Origin: Lysobacter capsici
Lineage (GTDB): Bacteria > Pseudomonadota > Gammaproteobacteria > Xanthomonadales > Xanthomonadaceae
Length of the DNA stretch: 64,000 bases
Reading direction: 5' to 3'
Assembly (NCBI RefSeq): GCF_018732085.1
Contig: NZ_CP076103.1
Location: 496,001-560,000 of the forward strand
The stretch's first letter is position 1. Every line of letters begins with the position of its first letter. The notes below the pieces were generated by a model that worked only from the letters and a program-made list of their open reading frames with translations, did not search any database and was not told the DNA's origin. This document shows positions 61,518 through 64,000 of this stretch, in pieces. A program made the position numbers and the translations under genes.

Positions 61518-62421
61518 GTCGGGTGCCGAGGATTTCGGGCAACCGCGGCAACACCGGCGTCGGCGTCACGCCCAATTTCAGCAAGCCATTCTCGACACTG
61601 GTCGAATCGCTCTGCAGCGAGCGCCAGTTGTCGCGGCTGATCGGTTTGCCGGGCAGGAATTCGCCGATCTCGGCCTGCAGCTTGCCCAATGCATCGGGCA
61701 GCGGCAGCACCGCGCGCAGGCGGCCGCGTGCCTTCGCCGTGGCGCGCACGATCTCGCCCAGGCTCATCACGTCCGGCCCGACCAGGTTGTAGCTGCGCGC
61801 GATGTGGCTGTCGTCGTTCAAGGCGTTGACGAAGGCCTGGGCGACGTCGCCGACCCACACCGGCTGGAAGCGCGCATTCGCCCGGCCCATCGGCAGCAGC
61901 GGCGCATAGCGCAGCAACTGGTCGAAGCGGCAGAACAGGCCGTCGCCGGGGCCGGCGATCACCGAAGGCCGGAACAAGGTCCACGACAGTTTGCTCGCGC
62001 GTACTTTCTGTTCGGCGCGGCCGCGCGATTCCAGGTAGTGGCTCTGGCCGGTACCGGCGTTGAGCGCGCTCATCTGCAGCAGGCGCATCACGCCCATGTC
62101 GCGCATCGCCTCGATCAGCGCGTCGAGCAGCTCGACATGGACATGTTCGAAACCCGCGCCGCTGTCGCCTTGTTCGTTGAGGATGCCGACCAGATTGATC
62201 ACCGCGTCGACATCGTCGAGCACCGCGCGCAGGAAATCCGGGTTGCCGACATCGCCTTCGATCAGGCTGGCGTCGCGCGACAGCAGTTTCTTCTTGACCG
62301 GATCGACGCCGCGGCTGAGCACGGTGATGCGGCAGCGTTCGCGCAGCAGGTGTTCGACGAGGTGACGGCCGACGAAACCGGTACCGCCCAGGATCAGGAC
62401 ATGGCGACGGGGCGCGGGCAT
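61513..62421 (-). CDS. NDUFA9-like NAD(P)-binding epimerase family protein
   Basis: A 302-residue atypical short-chain dehydrogenase. VLILGGTGFVGRHLVEHLL is the nucleotide-binding loop; INLVGIL, MSALNA...YLESRGRAEQKVRASKL (no classical Tyr-x3-Lys pair is obvious) and FRPSVIAGPGDG match the complex I NDUFA9 subunit family. The stop codon is inside a REP element. It starts 10 bp after slt, so it is likely co-transcribed. Confidence 0.9.
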   Translation of the reverse strand: MPAPRRHVLILGGTGFVGRHLVEHLLRERCRITVLSRGVDPVKKKLLSRDASLIEGDVGNPDFLRAVLDDVDAVINLVGILNEQGDSGAGFEHVHVELLDALIEAMRDMGVMRLLQMSALNAGTGQSHYLESRGRAEQKVRASKLSWTLFRPSVIAGPGDGLFCRFDQLLRYAPLLPMGRANARFQPVWVGDVAQAFVNALNDDSHIARSYNLVGPDVMSLGEIVRATAKARGRLRAVLPLPDALGKLQAEIGEFLPGKPISRDNWRSLQSDSTSVENGLLKLGVTPTPVLPRLPEILGTRL

Positions 62422-62431
62422 CGGCGCGCGC

Positions 62432-64000
62432 TCAGTCGGTTTCGGCCGGCAGCGGCGCCGTCGCGGTGGCGGCCGAGGCCGGGCAGGTGAAGGACTTGCG
62501 CGCGCTGTTGTTGATCCCGCGCATGCGGTCGCTCACCTTGAGCGCATCGCCGTTGAGGCGCCAGTCGTAGAGCACGCTGAAAGCCAGCACGCGGGCGACG
62601 TACTCGCGGGTTTCCTTGTAGCTGATGGTCTCGATCCAGAAATCCGGGTCCATGCCCGGCCGCTGCGACTGCCAGCGCCCCAACGGCGCGGGGCCGGCGT
62701 TGTAGCCGGCCATGGCGAAATACGGCTGGCCGCCGTACTTGTCGAGCAACTGGCGCAGGTAGGCGGTGCCGAGAATGATGTTGGTGTCCGAGTCGTACAG
62801 GCTGGCCGCGCCGCCCCAGGGCAGGCCCAGGCTCTTGGCGACCTGCGCGCCGGTGCCGGGCAGCACCTGCATCAGGCCCATCGCGTTGGCGCCCGAGCGC
62901 GCGGTCGGGTTGAAGATGCTTTCGGCGCGGATCTCGGCGGCGACCCAGGCCGGGTCGATGCCGTTGCGCGCCGACTCGCGGCGGATGGTGTCGCCGTGGT
63001 GCAGCGGAAAGCGCAGGTAGTACATGCGCTGTTCGTTCGGGGTCTTGTTGAGCGAGAACACCGCGCGGTCGAACCAGTTGTAGCTCTGCGCCACTTCGAT
63101 CGCGATGCGGCGCTGGGTGTCGTCGTAACGGGTCAGCGCATCGTCCCACTCGCGGATCGCCCAGGCGGCGCGTTCGATCTGGAACAGGCCCATCGCCCGC
63201 ATCAGGATCGGATCGCGTGCGATCGCGGCCTTGGCCGCGACGCTGTCCTTGGGTTGCACCGGGCACAGCGTGTACGGCAGGCCGAGCCGGTCGGACGACA
63301 GGAAGCCGTGGAAATCGGCGTTCTTGGCCGATTCGCGGTACAACCGCGCTGCGCTGATCTTGTCGCCGGCCATTTCGCTCAAGCGCGCTTCGAAATACTC
63401 CCAGCGCGATTCGTCGCGTTGCTTGGCGCCCATCTTGCGGATCGCGGCGAGCGCGCCGGCCCAATCCGAGCGCGACATGGCTTCGCGCGCGCGCCATTCG
63501 TGCAGGCGTTCGTCGTAAGCGACCTCCGGCACGGCGTTGAGCCGGCGCGCCGATTCGGCGTCGTAGGAAGCCACCGACCACAGCGCGGTCTGGTACAGCA
63601 CGCGGCCGCGGTCTTCGTCGCTGAAGGCCAGCGCGGCGGCGTACTTGGGCAGCTGCGCTTCGGCGCTGGCCGGCTGCGCCTTGGCCAGCTTGGCCAGGCC
63701 GTAGGAAGCGATCTTGCGGCTGCGTTCGGTCTTCGGCCAACTCAGCGCGCGTTCGTTGACGTTGTCCAGGAACGCCGCGTAGTCGTTGGCCAATGCGAGT
63801 TGATCCGACGGCAATCCTCGCGCCGCCGCACGCATCACCGCCGGCTGCCATTCGGCGGCCGCCGCATCGATGCGTTCCCAACGCAGTTCCGGGCTCAGGC
63901 CATTCTGCGCGGCGAGCACCGCGAACGGCGCATCGCAACTGTCGGGCAGCGACTTGCCGCTGCTGCGCCAGATGACTTGCGCATCCTTGGTCCACTGCGT
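62432..64000 (-). CDS. slt: soluble lytic transglycosylase (partial, 5' end outside window)
   Basis: Cleaves peptidoglycan strands in the periplasm. About 523 residues are visible and the frame stays open to the window edge (SLPDSCDAPFAVLAAQNGLS is in frame before the first possible start). The N-terminal part is the helical U-shaped domain; the catalytic SLT domain has VAAEIRAESIFNPTARSG (catalytic Glu in RAES), AMGLMQVLPGTG and YNAGPAPLGRW. Confidence 0.93.
   Translation of the reverse strand, partial: TQWTKDAQVIWRSSGKSLPDSCDAPFAVLAAQNGLSPELRWERIDAAAAEWQPAVMRAAARGLPSDQLALANDYAAFLDNVNERALSWPKTERSRKIASYGLAKLAKAQPASAEAQLPKYAAALAFSDEDRGRVLYQTALWSVASYDAESARRLNAVPEVAYDERLHEWRAREAMSRSDWAGALAAIRKMGAKQRDESRWEYFEARLSEMAGDKISAARLYRESAKNADFHGFLSSDRLGLPYTLCPVQPKDSVAAKAAIARDPILMRAMGLFQIERAAWAIREWDDALTRYDDTQRRIAIEVAQSYNWFDRAVFSLNKTPNEQRMYYLRFPLHHGDTIRRESARNGIDPAWVAAEIRAESIFNPTARSGANAMGLMQVLPGTGAQVAKSLGLPWGGAASLYDSDTNIILGTAYLRQLLDKYGGQPYFAMAGYNAGPAPLGRWQSQRPGMDPDFWIETISYKETREYVARVLAFSVLYDWRLNGDALKVSDRMRGINNSARKSFTCPASAATATAPLPAETD

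Overview
The window looks like a chromosomal segment of a Lysobacter-type gammaproteobacterium (Xanthomonadaceae; genus is inference). It is GC-rich and has a complete aa3 cytochrome oxidase operon, an OmpP1/FadL porin, a large TonB-dependent receptor and several secreted peptidases. Its intergenic spacers are packed with REP-like palindromes and heptanucleotide arrays. No rRNA, tRNA, integrase or insertion-sequence transposase was recognised.

Layout. 1-12 kb: partial MAPEG protein, M28 lipoprotein peptidase, repeat-rich exported protein, gpmI, a frameshifted envC, an S41 protease, three tandem copies of a 226-bp repeat, small conserved proteins, a rhomboid protease and a FadL-type porin. 12-19 kb: a minus-strand block with a MerR regulator, a YHS metal-binding protein, two haem-oxygenase-like iron enzymes, two fumarase/aspartase-superfamily lyases and a methyltransferase. 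19.5-25 kb: frameshifted MOSC gene, small proteins, proline-catabolic putA. 25.5-34.3 kb: ctaC, ctaD, small membrane protein, ctaG, ctaE, then surf1, a Sco-like protein, ctaA and ctaB (haem-copper oxidase structure, assembly and haem A synthesis). 34-43 kb: amidohydrolase, 212-bp tandem repeats, a bile-acid-symporter-like carrier, a nuclease toxin with its likely immunity protein, an S9 peptidase and a Tat-exported dipeptidase. 43-54.7 kb: dnaG, GST, YihY, broken SEC-C gene, yqeY, rpsU, tsaD, folB, membrane proteins, a MidA-type methyltransferase and a VanZ protein. 55-64 kb: TonB receptor, a PAAR/lytic transglycosylase/immunity trio, cca, a PH-domain protein, an NDUFA9-like epimerase and a partial slt.

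The most interesting block is 12.15-19.2 kb. Its five enzymes (two lyases, two iron-dependent haem-oxygenase-like enzymes, one methyltransferase) match, in content and order, the five-gene fluopsin C pathway of Pseudomonas aeruginosa, which makes a copper-thiohydroxamate antibiotic from cysteine. Here the set sits behind its own MerR regulator and a YHS metal-binding protein, and the regulator gene is preceded by a textbook MerR-type promoter with a perfect 18-bp palindrome. This suggests a self-contained metal-triggered version of the system. The regulator has Met at the position that is Ser in CueR and Cys in ZntR, so its metal specificity is an open question.

Two antibacterial toxin/immunity modules are also present: a secreted-type nuclease (Endonuclea_NS_2 family) with a YezG-like partner, and a type VI secretion PAAR protein followed by a muramidase-like effector and a periplasmic candidate immunity protein. 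Three genes (envC-like, yiiM-like MOSC, SEC-C) carry apparent single-base frameshifts. They may be real decay or sequence errors.
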